DNA of 64,000 bases from Pseudomonadota bacterium (GTDB taxonomy: Bacteria; Pseudomonadota; Alphaproteobacteria; Rhizobiales; Aestuariivirgaceae), in the NCBI GenBank assembly GCA_963205315.1, contig CAUJIO010000015.1:124001-188000 (forward strand), in the 5' to 3' direction. A program made the position numbers and the translations under genes. A model generated the notes under the pieces. That model saw only the letters and a list, made by a program, of their open reading frames with translations, had not been told where the DNA came from and ran no database searches. Positions 48,966-57,564 of this stretch are shown here, piece by piece (position 1 is the first letter of the stretch; each line of letters starts with the position of its first letter).

Positions 48966-50609
48966 ATGAAGTTTCTTAGGAAGAACGGCAAACCGCTGCC
49001 GGAAGTGATTGAAAGCCTGGCTGCTGACACCAAGGCCGGCCGGTTCAATCGCCGTGAATTCCTGGCCATGGCCAGCGTGTTCGGCGCCACCGCGGCAACG
49101 GCCTATGGCATGCTCGGCCTGACCTACACGCCGGCCCGCGCTGAGGGTGAGCCCAAGAAGGGCGGCATCCTCAAGATGCAGATGATCATCAAGGAAATGA
49201 AGGACCCCCGCACCTGGGACTGGTCGGAAATGGCCAATGTCTCGCGTCAGGCCAATGAATACCTCGTGCGCTATAACCGCGACGCCACATTCACCGGCCA
49301 GCTTGTTGAGAGCTGGGACGTCAATGACGACGCCACAGAATACACGCTTCACGTGCGCAAGGGCGTGAAGTGGTCGAACGGAGATGACTTCAACGCCGAT
49401 GACGTGGTCTATAACCTCAACCGCTGGTGCGACAAGGCGGCGGAAGGCAATTCGATGGCGGGCCGCGTGGGCACGCTTATCGATGCCAAGACCAACAAGG
49501 CCGCCGATGGCGCCATCACCAAGGTCGACGACTTTACGGTGAAGCTCAAGACCAGCCAGTCCGACATCACCATCATTCCGGGCTTCTGCGACTATCCGGC
49601 GGCCATCGTGCACCGCGATTTCGACAAGAACCCCGACATGCTGAAGACGCCGGGCACCGGCCCCTTCGAGATCACCGATTACCAGGTGGGCAAGCAGGCC
49701 TCGGTGCGCCGCCGCAAGGACTTCACGTGGTGGGGTGGCGAGGTCTATCTCGACGGCGTGGACTTCATCGACTACGGCGGCGAACAGAATTCCACCGTGG
49801 CGGCCCTCGAAGCCGGCGAGATCGATGCCAACTACCAGACCACAGGCGAGACGGTCACACTGCTCGACGGCATGGACCTAGTGAAGTCGGAAGCCGTCAC
49901 GGCGTCGACCATCGTTCTCCGCACCAACATCAAGAACAAGCCGTTCGACGACAAGCGCGTGCGCAATGCCTTCCAGCTGGCCACCGACAACAACGTCGTT
50001 CTCCAGCTTGGCTACAACAACGCCGGCACGACGGGCGAGAACCATCACGTCTGCCCGATCCATCCGGAATACTACGAGCTTCCGAAAATCGCGCGCGACA
50101 CGGAAAAGGCCAAGGCGCTGATCGCCGAAGCCGGCCATGCCGACACCGAGTTCGAACTCATCTCGTATGAAGCGGACTATGTGAAGAACCCCGGTGACGT
50201 CATTGCCGAACAGTGCCGTGAAGCCGGCATCAAGGTGAAGCGCACCGTCATTCCGGGATCGAGCTTCTGGAACGACTGGACCAAGTATCCGTGGTCGACG
50301 ACCGAATGGAACATGCGTCCGCTTGGCGTTCAGGTGCTGGCGCTGGCCTACCGTACCGGCGAGGCGTGGAACGAGTCGGCCTATTCCAATCCCGACTTCG
50401 ATACCAAGCTCAACGCGGCGCTCGCCGTCGCCGACGCTGCAAAGCGCAAGGAGCTGATGAAGGACATCGAGTCGATCCTGCAGAGCGACGGCGTCATCAT
50501 CCAGCCGTTCTGGCGTTCGCTCTACCGCCATACCAAACCTTATGTGCATGGCCTCGAAAAGCATCCGACCTTCGAGATTCATCTCGATAAGGTCTGGCTC
50601 GACAAGTAG
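48966..50609 (+). CDS. Family 5 (peptide/nickel/opine-type) ABC substrate-binding protein, Tat-exported
   Basis: A 547-residue periplasmic binding protein. The N-terminal [19 protein letters not shown] is a twin-arginine signal, cleaved near ARAEG. The mature part has DNAMDSPLTWD-type family features such as [24 protein letters not shown] and [14 protein letters not shown] at 48966 with GGAGG upstream is chosen; upstream codons run through the ribosome site. Tat export suggests a protein that folds before secretion, and such binding proteins often take up amines, betaines or opines as well as peptides. Specific ligand is not readable. Confidence 0.85.
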   Translation: MKFLRKNGKPLPEVIESLAADTKAGRFNRREFLAMASVFGATAATAYGMLGLTYTPARAEGEPKKGGILKMQMIIKEMKDPRTWDWSEMANVSRQANEYLVRYNRDATFTGQLVESWDVNDDATEYTLHVRKGVKWSNGDDFNADDVVYNLNRWCDKAAEGNSMAGRVGTLIDAKTNKAADGAITKVDDFTVKLKTSQSDITIIPGFCDYPAAIVHRDFDKNPDMLKTPGTGPFEITDYQVGKQASVRRRKDFTWWGGEVYLDGVDFIDYGGEQNSTVAALEAGEIDANYQTTGETVTLLDGMDLVKSEAVTASTIVLRTNIKNKPFDDKRVRNAFQLATDNNVVLQLGYNNAGTTGENHHVCPIHPEYYELPKIARDTEKAKALIAEAGHADTEFELISYEADYVKNPGDVIAEQCREAGIKVKRTVIPGSSFWNDWTKYPWSTTEWNMRPLGVQVLALAYRTGEAWNESAYSNPDFDTKLNAALAVADAAKRKELMKDIESILQSDGVIIQPFWRSLYRHTKPYVHGLEKHPTFEIHLDKVWLDK

Positions 50610-50615
50610 CAGACC

Positions 50616-50645
50616 GGGGCGGGACGCCGGCATGGCCTCCCGCCC
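50616..50645 (+). terminator. Hairpin between binding-protein and permease genes
   Basis: GGGGCGGGA (50616-50624) pairs with TCCCGCCC (50638-50645) around a 13-base loop that can itself fold (GCCGGCATGGC). A stem here, in the gap after a binding-protein gene, typically stabilises the upstream mRNA so that the binding protein is made in excess over the permeases. Confidence 0.5.
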
Positions 50646-50720
50646 TTCACAATTTCCGGCAAGAGCTCCGGCACAGAAACGGAGCGGATCGTGTAATGTC
50701 TTCGGGGGGCGGGATTCTCG

Positions 50721-51758
50721 ATGCTGACATTCCTTGTGCGGCGGTTGGGCGTCATGGTGTTGACCATGTTCTTCCTGTCCCTCGTGGTATTCTTCTTCGT
50801 CAACCTTGAACCAAACCTGACCAAGCTCGCCACGTTCCAGACGGAAATGCGCGCTTCCGATCAGGAGAAGGAAAGCTGGCTGGCGCGCAACGGTTACCGT
50901 GACAACTTTTTTGTGCGCTATGGCCGCTGGATCGGCGTGTTCCAGAAACTGCCAGTGACCGATCCCACAACCGGCGAGATCGTCGGACGTTTCCGCTATT
51001 GCGATGAAGCGAAGGAACCGGTGTATTCCGGCATTCTGCAAGGCGATTTCGGCTGCTCCACCGCGTTGAAGACCAAGGTCGAGAACCGCTTGCCGGAAGC
51101 ACTTGCGGCTACTGGCATCCTGATGTTCTGGGTCATGCTGGTGATGGTGCCCTGCTCGCTGGTGATTGGCGTGCTTGCCGGCATGCGCGAAGGCTCGCGC
51201 CTCGACCGCTGGCTCTCCGTGCTGTCGATCACCTCAACCGCGACGCCGGAATATGTCTCGGGCATCATCTTCTCGGTCATCTTCGCCACCTGGCTGAAAG
51301 TGCTGAACGGCTCGGCCGCCACCGCCACATCGGAAGGCATCAGCTTCTACAATTTCACGCTCCCCGTCATCACCCTGGCGATCTACGGCATCGGCTACAT
51401 CGCCCGCATGACGAGAGCTTCGATGGCCGAAGTCATGTCGGCGCAATATATCCGCACCGCGCGCCTGAAGGGCCTGAGCTTCCGCGCTGTCGTGCTGAAG
51501 CATGCGCTGCGGAATGCGCTGATCGCACCCTTTACCGTCATCATGTTGCAGTTCCCGTGGCTGCTGTCGGGTGTCGTCGTCGTCGAGGCCATCTTCCGCT
51601 ATCAGGGTTTCGGCAATCTGCTGGTGACGGCTGCGTCCAACAATGACATCGATCTGGTTCTGGCCTGCGGCCTCGTTTCGGTCGCGGTGGTGCTGGTGAC
51701 CCAGCTGATCTCTGACATCGGCTACGCCTATCTCAACCCCCGTATCCGCGTGAGCTAG
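50721..51758 (+). CDS. ABC transporter permease, DppB-like
   Basis: A 345-residue membrane protein with six predicted transmembrane helices; the first is near the N-terminus (VMVLTMFFLSLVVFFFV). The cytoplasmic EAA loop for ATPase contact is YIRTARLKGLSFRAVVLKHA, about residue 240-260. It is the first permease of the peptide-type importer and precedes the DppC-like gene by 11 bases. A pseudo-periplasmic domain with two cysteines (FRYCDEA and FGCSTAL) is at 90-115. Confidence 0.85.
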   Translation: MLTFLVRRLGVMVLTMFFLSLVVFFFVNLEPNLTKLATFQTEMRASDQEKESWLARNGYRDNFFVRYGRWIGVFQKLPVTDPTTGEIVGRFRYCDEAKEPVYSGILQGDFGCSTALKTKVENRLPEALAATGILMFWVMLVMVPCSLVIGVLAGMREGSRLDRWLSVLSITSTATPEYVSGIIFSVIFATWLKVLNGSAATATSEGISFYNFTLPVITLAIYGIGYIARMTRASMAEVMSAQYIRTARLKGLSFRAVVLKHALRNALIAPFTVIMLQFPWLLSGVVVVEAIFRYQGFGNLLVTAASNNDIDLVLACGLVSVAVVLVTQLISDIGYAYLNPRIRVS

Positions 51759-51769
51759 GAGATACCCTC

Positions 51770-52921
51770 ATGGAAAATGTCGGTACCTTCGGCGTCGTTA
51801 TCGGATTGCTCGTCCGGCTCTGGCCTGTGTGGCTGGCGCTTGCCGTGCTGATCGCCCTGTCATTTGCCTTCAAGCGCCGGCTTGGCCTCTACGGGCACCT
51901 CATCAGCAGCAGCGTCGGCCTCGCCGGCGTCGTCATTTGCGGCTTCTGGCTATTCACGGCTCTCCTTGCGAATTTCATCGCCCCCTTCGGCCCCCTCGAG
52001 CAGATTGCCGTGATGAAGCATGCGCTGCCCGGCACCATCGAGGCGAAAACCGGCATTCCCTTCTATCTGGGCGGTGACAAGCTGGCGCGCGACGTCTTCA
52101 GCCGCATGGTGCACGGCAGCCGCATCGTGCTGGCGATTGCACCCGCCGCCACGGCCATCTCACTGATGGTCGGGTCACTGCTGGGCCTGCCCGCTGGCTA
52201 TTTCGGCGGCAAGGTCGACTCGGTCCTGTCCTTCATCGCCAACCTCGTGCTGGCCTTCCCCGTCATCCTGCTGTTCTACTTGCTGGTGACGCCGGGCATC
52301 ATGGATACGCCAGTGCCCTATACAATGGCCGGCTTCTTCTTCCTCTTCCCCATCCTGTTCTTCGCGGTTCTGTTCTACACCGGCTACAACAAGCAGCCGG
52401 GCAAGCTGGCACTCTACCTCGGCCTCACCGTTCTGATCGGCGGCTGGATCTATGCCGGCCTCGTTTTCAACGCAGACCCGCTGGGCATCGTCCATATCGA
52501 GCCCAATGAGCTGAACATCTTCGTGGCCGTGGCCTTTGCTTCCAGCCCCGGCGTCTTCCGCATCGTCCGCGGACTGACGCTCGACATCAAGACGCGCGAA
52601 TACATCAATGCCGCCCTGACGCGCGGCGAGACGCCATGGTACATCATGCTGTGGGAAATCCTGCCCAATGCGCGGGGACCTTTGATCGTCGATACCTGCC
52701 TGCGTATCGGCTACACCACGATCCTGCTCGGCACGCTCGGCTTCTTCGGTCTCGGCATGGCATCCGAAAGTCCCGACTGGGGAACGGCGATCAAGGACGG
52801 CAGCCAGTTCCTCAGGCTTTACGTGTGGCCGCCACTGGTTCCTGCGGTGGCGCTGATGTCCTTCGTGCTCGGCCTCAACCTGCTGGCGGATTCGCTCCGC
52901 GAGCAATCCTTGCGCGATTAG
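51770..52921 (+). CDS. ABC transporter permease, DppC-like
   Basis: A 383-residue protein with at least six transmembrane helices and the EAA-type loop REYINAALTRGETPWYIMLWEI near residue 270-290. An extra N-terminal region (two helices, 1-65) is present, longer than typical DppC (about 300). Translation follows DppB by 11 bases and precedes the ATPase gene by 13 bases, so the three are one operon. Confidence 0.85.
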   Translation: MENVGTFGVVIGLLVRLWPVWLALAVLIALSFAFKRRLGLYGHLISSSVGLAGVVICGFWLFTALLANFIAPFGPLEQIAVMKHALPGTIEAKTGIPFYLGGDKLARDVFSRMVHGSRIVLAIAPAATAISLMVGSLLGLPAGYFGGKVDSVLSFIANLVLAFPVILLFYLLVTPGIMDTPVPYTMAGFFFLFPILFFAVLFYTGYNKQPGKLALYLGLTVLIGGWIYAGLVFNADPLGIVHIEPNELNIFVAVAFASSPGVFRIVRGLTLDIKTREYINAALTRGETPWYIMLWEILPNARGPLIVDTCLRIGYTTILLGTLGFFGLGMASESPDWGTAIKDGSQFLRLYVWPPLVPAVALMSFVLGLNLLADSLREQSLRD

Positions 52922-52934
52922 GGAGGGCAAGTTC

Positions 52935-55016
52935 ATGACCGAACCGATCATCGAGATCAGCAACCTCCACATTTCCTTCTTCACCAAGATCGGCGAGATC
53001 CCCGCGGTGATGGACTTCTCCATGAAAGTCATGCCCGGCGAATGCATGGGGCTGGTGGGGGAATCCGGCTGCGGCAAGTCCACGGTGGCTCTGGCCATCA
53101 TGCGCGACCTGCCCGGCATCGGCCGCATCACCAAGGGACAGATCAAGTTCCGTGGGCGCGACATGGGCGAGATGTCAACCGACGAGCTGCGCCAGATCCG
53201 TGGCTCCGAGATCGCCATGGTCTATCAGGAACCGATGGCCAGCCTCAATCCGTCCATGCGCATCGCTGACCAGCTCATGGAAGTGCCGATGATCCATGAG
53301 AAGGTCTCGAAGCAAGAGGCCCGCACGCGTGCGCTCGACATGGTGAAGGCGGTAAAGTTGCCCGATCCCGAACGCATCATGAACTCTTACCCGCACCAGC
53401 TCTCAGGCGGCCAGCAGCAACGCATCGTCATTGCCATGGCTCTCCTGTCGAAACCTGCCTTGCTGCTGCTCGACGAGCCGACGACGGCGCTTGATGTCAC
53501 GGTCGAGGCCAGCATCGTCCAGCTGGTCAAGGAACTCGGCCGCAAGTTTGGCACCTCGATGATCTTCGTCTCGCACAACCTGGGGCTCATCCGCGAAACT
53601 TGCGACCGCATCACCGTGATGTATTCGGGAGAAGCGGTCGAGACTGGTGCCATTGCCGACGTCTTCAGCAAGATGCGCCACCCCTACACCCAGGGTCTGT
53701 TCCGCTCAATTGCCCTGCCCGGCACCGACAAGAACGAGAACCCGCTGGTCGCCATACCCGGCCAGTTGCCGCTGCCGCATGAACGTCCGCCCGGCTGCAA
53801 TTTCGGACCACGCTGCGCCCATTTCGTCAAGGGCCGCTGTGATGCCGCCGATATTGCCATGGCTGCCGTGCCGGGTGACGAGCGCCATGCCAGCCGCTGC
53901 TTGCGCATCGCCGAGATCGATTGGGCAGCACCTGCCGCCGGGCGCAAGTCGCATGCCGCCATCGAACCGGGCGAGGCCGTCCTCTCCATCGACCACTTGC
54001 AGAAGCACTACAAGGTCGCCGCCAACGAGATCTTCGGCAAGGGCGAGCGCCGCACGGTGAAGGCCAACGAAGACATCAGCCTCGTGGCGCGCGCCTCGGA
54101 AACCGTCGCCATCGTCGGCGAGTCGGGTTGCGGCAAGTCCACGCTCGCCAAGGTGCTGCTGGGACTTGAGACAGCAAGCGGCGGGCGCGTGCAACTGGGC
54201 GGGCGCGAGATCCAGTCGACCAATATCGAGAAGCGTGACACCTCTACCGTGTCCTCGATCCAGATGGTCTTCCAGAATCCCTTCGACACGCTGAACCCGA
54301 GCCACACGGTGGGCTCGCAGATCATGCGGACGCTGGAGAAATTCAACATCGGCAAGACAGTGGCGGAGCGCCGCAACCGCATGCTCGAACTCCTCGATCT
54401 GGTGAAGCTGCCGCGCGCCTTCGAACACCGCATGCCGCGCCAACTGTCCGGCGGCCAGAAGCAGCGCATCGGTGTCGCCCGCGCCTTCGCCGGACGCCCC
54501 AGCGTCGTCATCGCCGACGAGCCGATGTCGGCGCTCGACGTCTCGGTGCAGGCCGCCGTTACCGAGCTGCTGATGGACATCCAGCGCACCTCGAAGACCA
54601 CCATGGTCTTCATCAGCCACGACCTGTCGATCGTGCGCTATCTCTCGGACCGCGTCGTCGTCATGTATCTGGGCTACGTCGTCGAACAGGGCACCACCGA
54701 TCAGATCTTCGAGCCGCCCTATCATCCGTATACGGAGGCTTTGCTCTCGGCCATCCCGATTGCCGACACGCGCTACACCAAGCGCAAGGTGCTGCTGGAA
54801 GGCGACATTCCCTCCGCTACCAACCCGCCGCCGGGCTGCCCGTTCCAGACGCGTTGCCCGCACAAGTCGGAGGTTCCCAACGGATTGTGCGAGAAGGAAT
54901 TGCCGCCGCTTCGTGACATGGGCGAAGGCCACCTGATCCGCTGCCATCTGGCGCAAGACATTCTGGATCGGATGGGACCCGTCATCGTCTCTGCAACCGC
55001 GGCGCAGGAGGCCTGA
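52935..55016 (+). CDS. Fused double ATPase of the peptide-type ABC importer (DppD-DppF fusion)
   Basis: A 693-residue protein with two complete ATP-binding domains. Domain 1 has GESGCGKSTVALAIM (Walker A, about residue 40), LSGGQQQRIVIAMALL (signature) and LLLLDEPTTALDVT (Walker B). Domain 2 (about 355-620) has GESGCGKSTLAKVLLG, LSGGQKQRIGVARAF and VVIADEPMSALDVS. Each domain is followed by an oligopeptide/dipeptide C-terminal cysteine motif (CNFGPRCAHFVKGRCD; CPFQTRCPHKSEV). It energises the two permeases just upstream. Confidence 0.88.
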   Translation: MTEPIIEISNLHISFFTKIGEIPAVMDFSMKVMPGECMGLVGESGCGKSTVALAIMRDLPGIGRITKGQIKFRGRDMGEMSTDELRQIRGSEIAMVYQEPMASLNPSMRIADQLMEVPMIHEKVSKQEARTRALDMVKAVKLPDPERIMNSYPHQLSGGQQQRIVIAMALLSKPALLLLDEPTTALDVTVEASIVQLVKELGRKFGTSMIFVSHNLGLIRETCDRITVMYSGEAVETGAIADVFSKMRHPYTQGLFRSIALPGTDKNENPLVAIPGQLPLPHERPPGCNFGPRCAHFVKGRCDAADIAMAAVPGDERHASRCLRIAEIDWAAPAAGRKSHAAIEPGEAVLSIDHLQKHYKVAANEIFGKGERRTVKANEDISLVARASETVAIVGESGCGKSTLAKVLLGLETASGGRVQLGGREIQSTNIEKRDTSTVSSIQMVFQNPFDTLNPSHTVGSQIMRTLEKFNIGKTVAERRNRMLELLDLVKLPRAFEHRMPRQLSGGQKQRIGVARAFAGRPSVVIADEPMSALDVSVQAAVTELLMDIQRTSKTTMVFISHDLSIVRYLSDRVVVMYLGYVVEQGTTDQIFEPPYHPYTEALLSAIPIADTRYTKRKVLLEGDIPSATNPPPGCPFQTRCPHKSEVPNGLCEKELPPLRDMGEGHLIRCHLAQDILDRMGPVIVSATAAQEA

Positions 55017-55017
55017 C

Positions 55018-56028
55018 ATGGCGGACGATACCGTCAGGCTCACGCCGAAAGCCGCACGGGCGCTGATCTCCGGCGCGCTGATCGGAGCGGGCACGGCACC
55101 CGCCAATGCCGGTTATTTCACCGAGGCCATCCTCGATACCGAATTGAGCGGCCTCGAGGGCCATGGCTTCTACTGGCTGCAGTATTATTGCGAACACCTG
55201 CAGAGCGGCAAGGTCGACGGCAAGGCGAGGCCGACGGTGAAGAAACTGTCTCCCGTCGCCTTCCGCGTCGAGACCAACCGCGGCTTCGCCCATCCGGCCA
55301 TCGAGAAAGGTTTCGAGAAGCTGATCCCGGCGGCGCGCAAGAACGGCATTGCCGCGCTGGCCGTGCACGATTCCTACAATGCGGCGACCCTTGGCTTCCA
55401 CACCGGCTACCTGGCGAAACAGGGGCTGCTGGCCTTCGGTTTCACCAACGCCACTCCGGCCATCGCTCCCGTCGGCGGCAAGAAGCCGGTGATCGGCACC
55501 AATCCCCTGTCCTTCGCCGTGCCCGGCAAGCCCGGCAAGATCGCCTTCCTCATCGATCAGTCCTCGTCTGCCACCGCCTGGACTTCGGTAAAGCGCGCCG
55601 CCGATGAGGGCCGCCCTATTCCTCTGGGCTGGGCGCTTGACAGTGACGGCAATCCCACCACCGATCCGGTGAAGGGTCTCGCCGGCTCCATGGCGCCCTC
55701 CGGCGGCTACAAGGGGTTCGGCCAGGGCCTGATCGTCGAGGTGATGTGCGCAGCACTCACCGCCTCCAACCGCGGCCCGCAGATGGGCTCCTTCATGGCC
55801 AATGACGGAAAGCGCATCGGTTGCGGCCAGTTCTTCATCGCCATCGAGCCCAACCTGTTTTCAGGCGGCGCATTCGCAAAACAGGTGACGGCACTGGTCA
55901 AGTCCATCACCGCGCAGGAGGGTGCCCGCCTCCCCAACGCCCGCCGCACCGAAACCGCGAGGCGGCTGGCCAAGGAGAGCCTGCCGATTTCCAAAGCCCT
56001 CTATGAACGGCTGAAAAGCTTCACCTGA
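55018..56028 (+). CDS. Ldh-family (malate/L-lactate/ureidoglycolate-type) oxidoreductase
   Basis: A 336-residue NAD(P)-dependent enzyme of the malate/L-sulfolactate/ureidoglycolate dehydrogenase family: LEGHGFYWLQYYCEHLQSG with conserved His near the N-terminus, IAALAVHDSYNAATLGFHTG and GTNPLSFAVPGKPG in the middle, SGGYKGFGQGLIVEVMC near the end. Related enzymes act on 2-oxoacids or cyclic imines such as piperideine/pyrroline carboxylate. Its ATG is one base after the ATPase stop, strongly coupled to the transporter, suggesting it handles the imported compound. The exact substrate is inferred only. Confidence 0.8.
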   Translation: MADDTVRLTPKAARALISGALIGAGTAPANAGYFTEAILDTELSGLEGHGFYWLQYYCEHLQSGKVDGKARPTVKKLSPVAFRVETNRGFAHPAIEKGFEKLIPAARKNGIAALAVHDSYNAATLGFHTGYLAKQGLLAFGFTNATPAIAPVGGKKPVIGTNPLSFAVPGKPGKIAFLIDQSSSATAWTSVKRAADEGRPIPLGWALDSDGNPTTDPVKGLAGSMAPSGGYKGFGQGLIVEVMCAALTASNRGPQMGSFMANDGKRIGCGQFFIAIEPNLFSGGAFAKQVTALVKSITAQEGARLPNARRTETARRLAKESLPISKALYERLKSFT

Positions 56029-56034
56029 AATCCC

Positions 56035-57552
56035 ATGCGGCCCGCCTCGCCTCACCGCCGCCGCCGTGCCGCTGACATCGTGCAGCAGCCCTGGATGGCG
56101 TTGCGCAACCCGCTGCCGCGCGCCCGGTTGATTTCTGACGACGAGGTCGAGGCGCTGCATCAGGCGGCCCTGACGATCCTCGAGACCATCGGAATCCGCT
56201 GCGCCGTGAAGGAGGCGCGCGACATCTTCGCCCGCGCCGGTGCGCTGATTGATGAGAGCGACGGGCGCGTCCGTGTCGGCCGTGACATCATCGAGGCCGC
56301 GCTGCAGACAGCGCCATCCGGGCTCACCCTCACACCGCGCAATCCGCATCGGGCCGTGCGGCTGGGCCACGACGACTTCACCACGGCCGCCGTGCTGGGT
56401 CCACCCAACTGCGCCGATCTTGTCCGGGGCCGCAGGTCAGGATCGCTCGCTGATCTCACAGAACTGCTCAAACTCACGCAGTTCTTCAACATCGTGCAGA
56501 TGAATGGCTGGCCGGTGGAACCCCTCGACATCGAGGTGCGCCACCGTCACCTTGACGCCGCCTTCGCCATGCTGACCGTCACCGACAAGGTGCCTTACGT
56601 CTTCTGCCAGAGCCGCCAGCGCATCGAGGACGTGCTCACCCTGTGCGCCATTGCGCGCGGCGAAACGCTGGAGGAGTTCGGCCAGCGCCCCGGCGTTTTT
56701 TCCATCATCAACACCAACACGCCGCTGCAATATGACGTGCCGATGACCATTGGCGTCATGGACATGGCGCGCCACGGCCAGCCGACGCTGATCACGCCCT
56801 TCGTCATGGCCGGCGCCTCGACACCGGCCACCATCGCCAGCGCCATGGCCGTCACCTGCGCCGAAATCCTCTTCGGCGTTGCGCTGGCGCAACTGGTCAG
56901 GCCGGGAGCGCCTGTGCTCTTCGGTTGCGCCTCGAAGAACGTCGACATGAAGACCGGGGCGCCCGCCTATGGCCTCGCCGAAATGATGCGCTGCACGATC
57001 ATCGGCGGCCAGATGGCGCGGCGCTACGGACTGCCGCTGCGGTCCTCGAATTTCTCGGCTTCGAACATTCCGGATTTCGCCTCGGGCTATGAATCCGCCA
57101 ATGCGGTGCAAAGTGCGATGGCAGCTGGCGCCAACCTGTTGATGCATGCAGCGGGCTGGGTTGAAGGCGGGCTCTGCACATCATACGAAAAATTCGTCCT
57201 CGACTGCGAGATCGTGCAGAGCATCGCACATATCATGCAGCCCGTGCCCATCAATGCCGATACGCTAGCCCTCGATGAACTGGCGGACGTCGGCCCCGGC
57301 GGCCACTTTTTCGGTTCGCCGCGCACCCTGGAAACCGTCGAGACCGCCTTCTATCGCCCGCTCGTCTCCACCACGCAGAACTACGGTGCGTGGGTCGAGG
57401 CCGGCGCCAAAGATGCCGCCCAGCGCGCCACCGGCATCTGGCAGGAGGCGCTCGCCACCTACACCGAACCGCCGCTCGATCCCGCCATCCGCGAGGAGCT
57501 TGTGAGTTTCGTTGCCCACCGCAAGGAACAGGGCGGCGCCCCCATCGACTGA
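56035..57552 (+). CDS. MttB-family (non-pyrrolysine) methyltransferase
   Basis: A 505-residue TIM-barrel protein of the trimethylamine methyltransferase superfamily: SDDEVEALHQAALTILETIG at the start, IVQMNGWPVEPLDI, VFCQSRQRIEDVL, then GCASKNVDMKTGAPAYGLAE and FSASNIPDFASGYES. There is no in-frame UAG, so it is a non-pyrrolysine type such as MtgB, which transfers a methyl group from glycine betaine or a related amine to a corrinoid protein. No corrinoid protein or reactivase gene is in the window. ATG at 56035 is used; 56095 is another possibility. It is followed by the TMADH-like gene. Confidence 0.83.
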   Translation: MRPASPHRRRRAADIVQQPWMALRNPLPRARLISDDEVEALHQAALTILETIGIRCAVKEARDIFARAGALIDESDGRVRVGRDIIEAALQTAPSGLTLTPRNPHRAVRLGHDDFTTAAVLGPPNCADLVRGRRSGSLADLTELLKLTQFFNIVQMNGWPVEPLDIEVRHRHLDAAFAMLTVTDKVPYVFCQSRQRIEDVLTLCAIARGETLEEFGQRPGVFSIINTNTPLQYDVPMTIGVMDMARHGQPTLITPFVMAGASTPATIASAMAVTCAEILFGVALAQLVRPGAPVLFGCASKNVDMKTGAPAYGLAEMMRCTIIGGQMARRYGLPLRSSNFSASNIPDFASGYESANAVQSAMAAGANLLMHAAGWVEGGLCTSYEKFVLDCEIVQSIAHIMQPVPINADTLALDELADVGPGGHFFGSPRTLETVETAFYRPLVSTTQNYGAWVEAGAKDAAQRATGIWQEALATYTEPPLDPAIREELVSFVAHRKEQGGAPID

Positions 57553-57564
57553 GGAACAGCAATC

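Noticed and set aside
53706-55106. A 466-codon minus-strand frame opposite the fused ATPase
   Set aside because: Complementary to conserved Walker and signature motifs of the real gene; histidine/arginine-rich shadow.
56035-57552. Pyrrolysine-containing MttB
   Set aside because: The reading frame has no internal UAG; it is therefore the non-pyrrolysine type.
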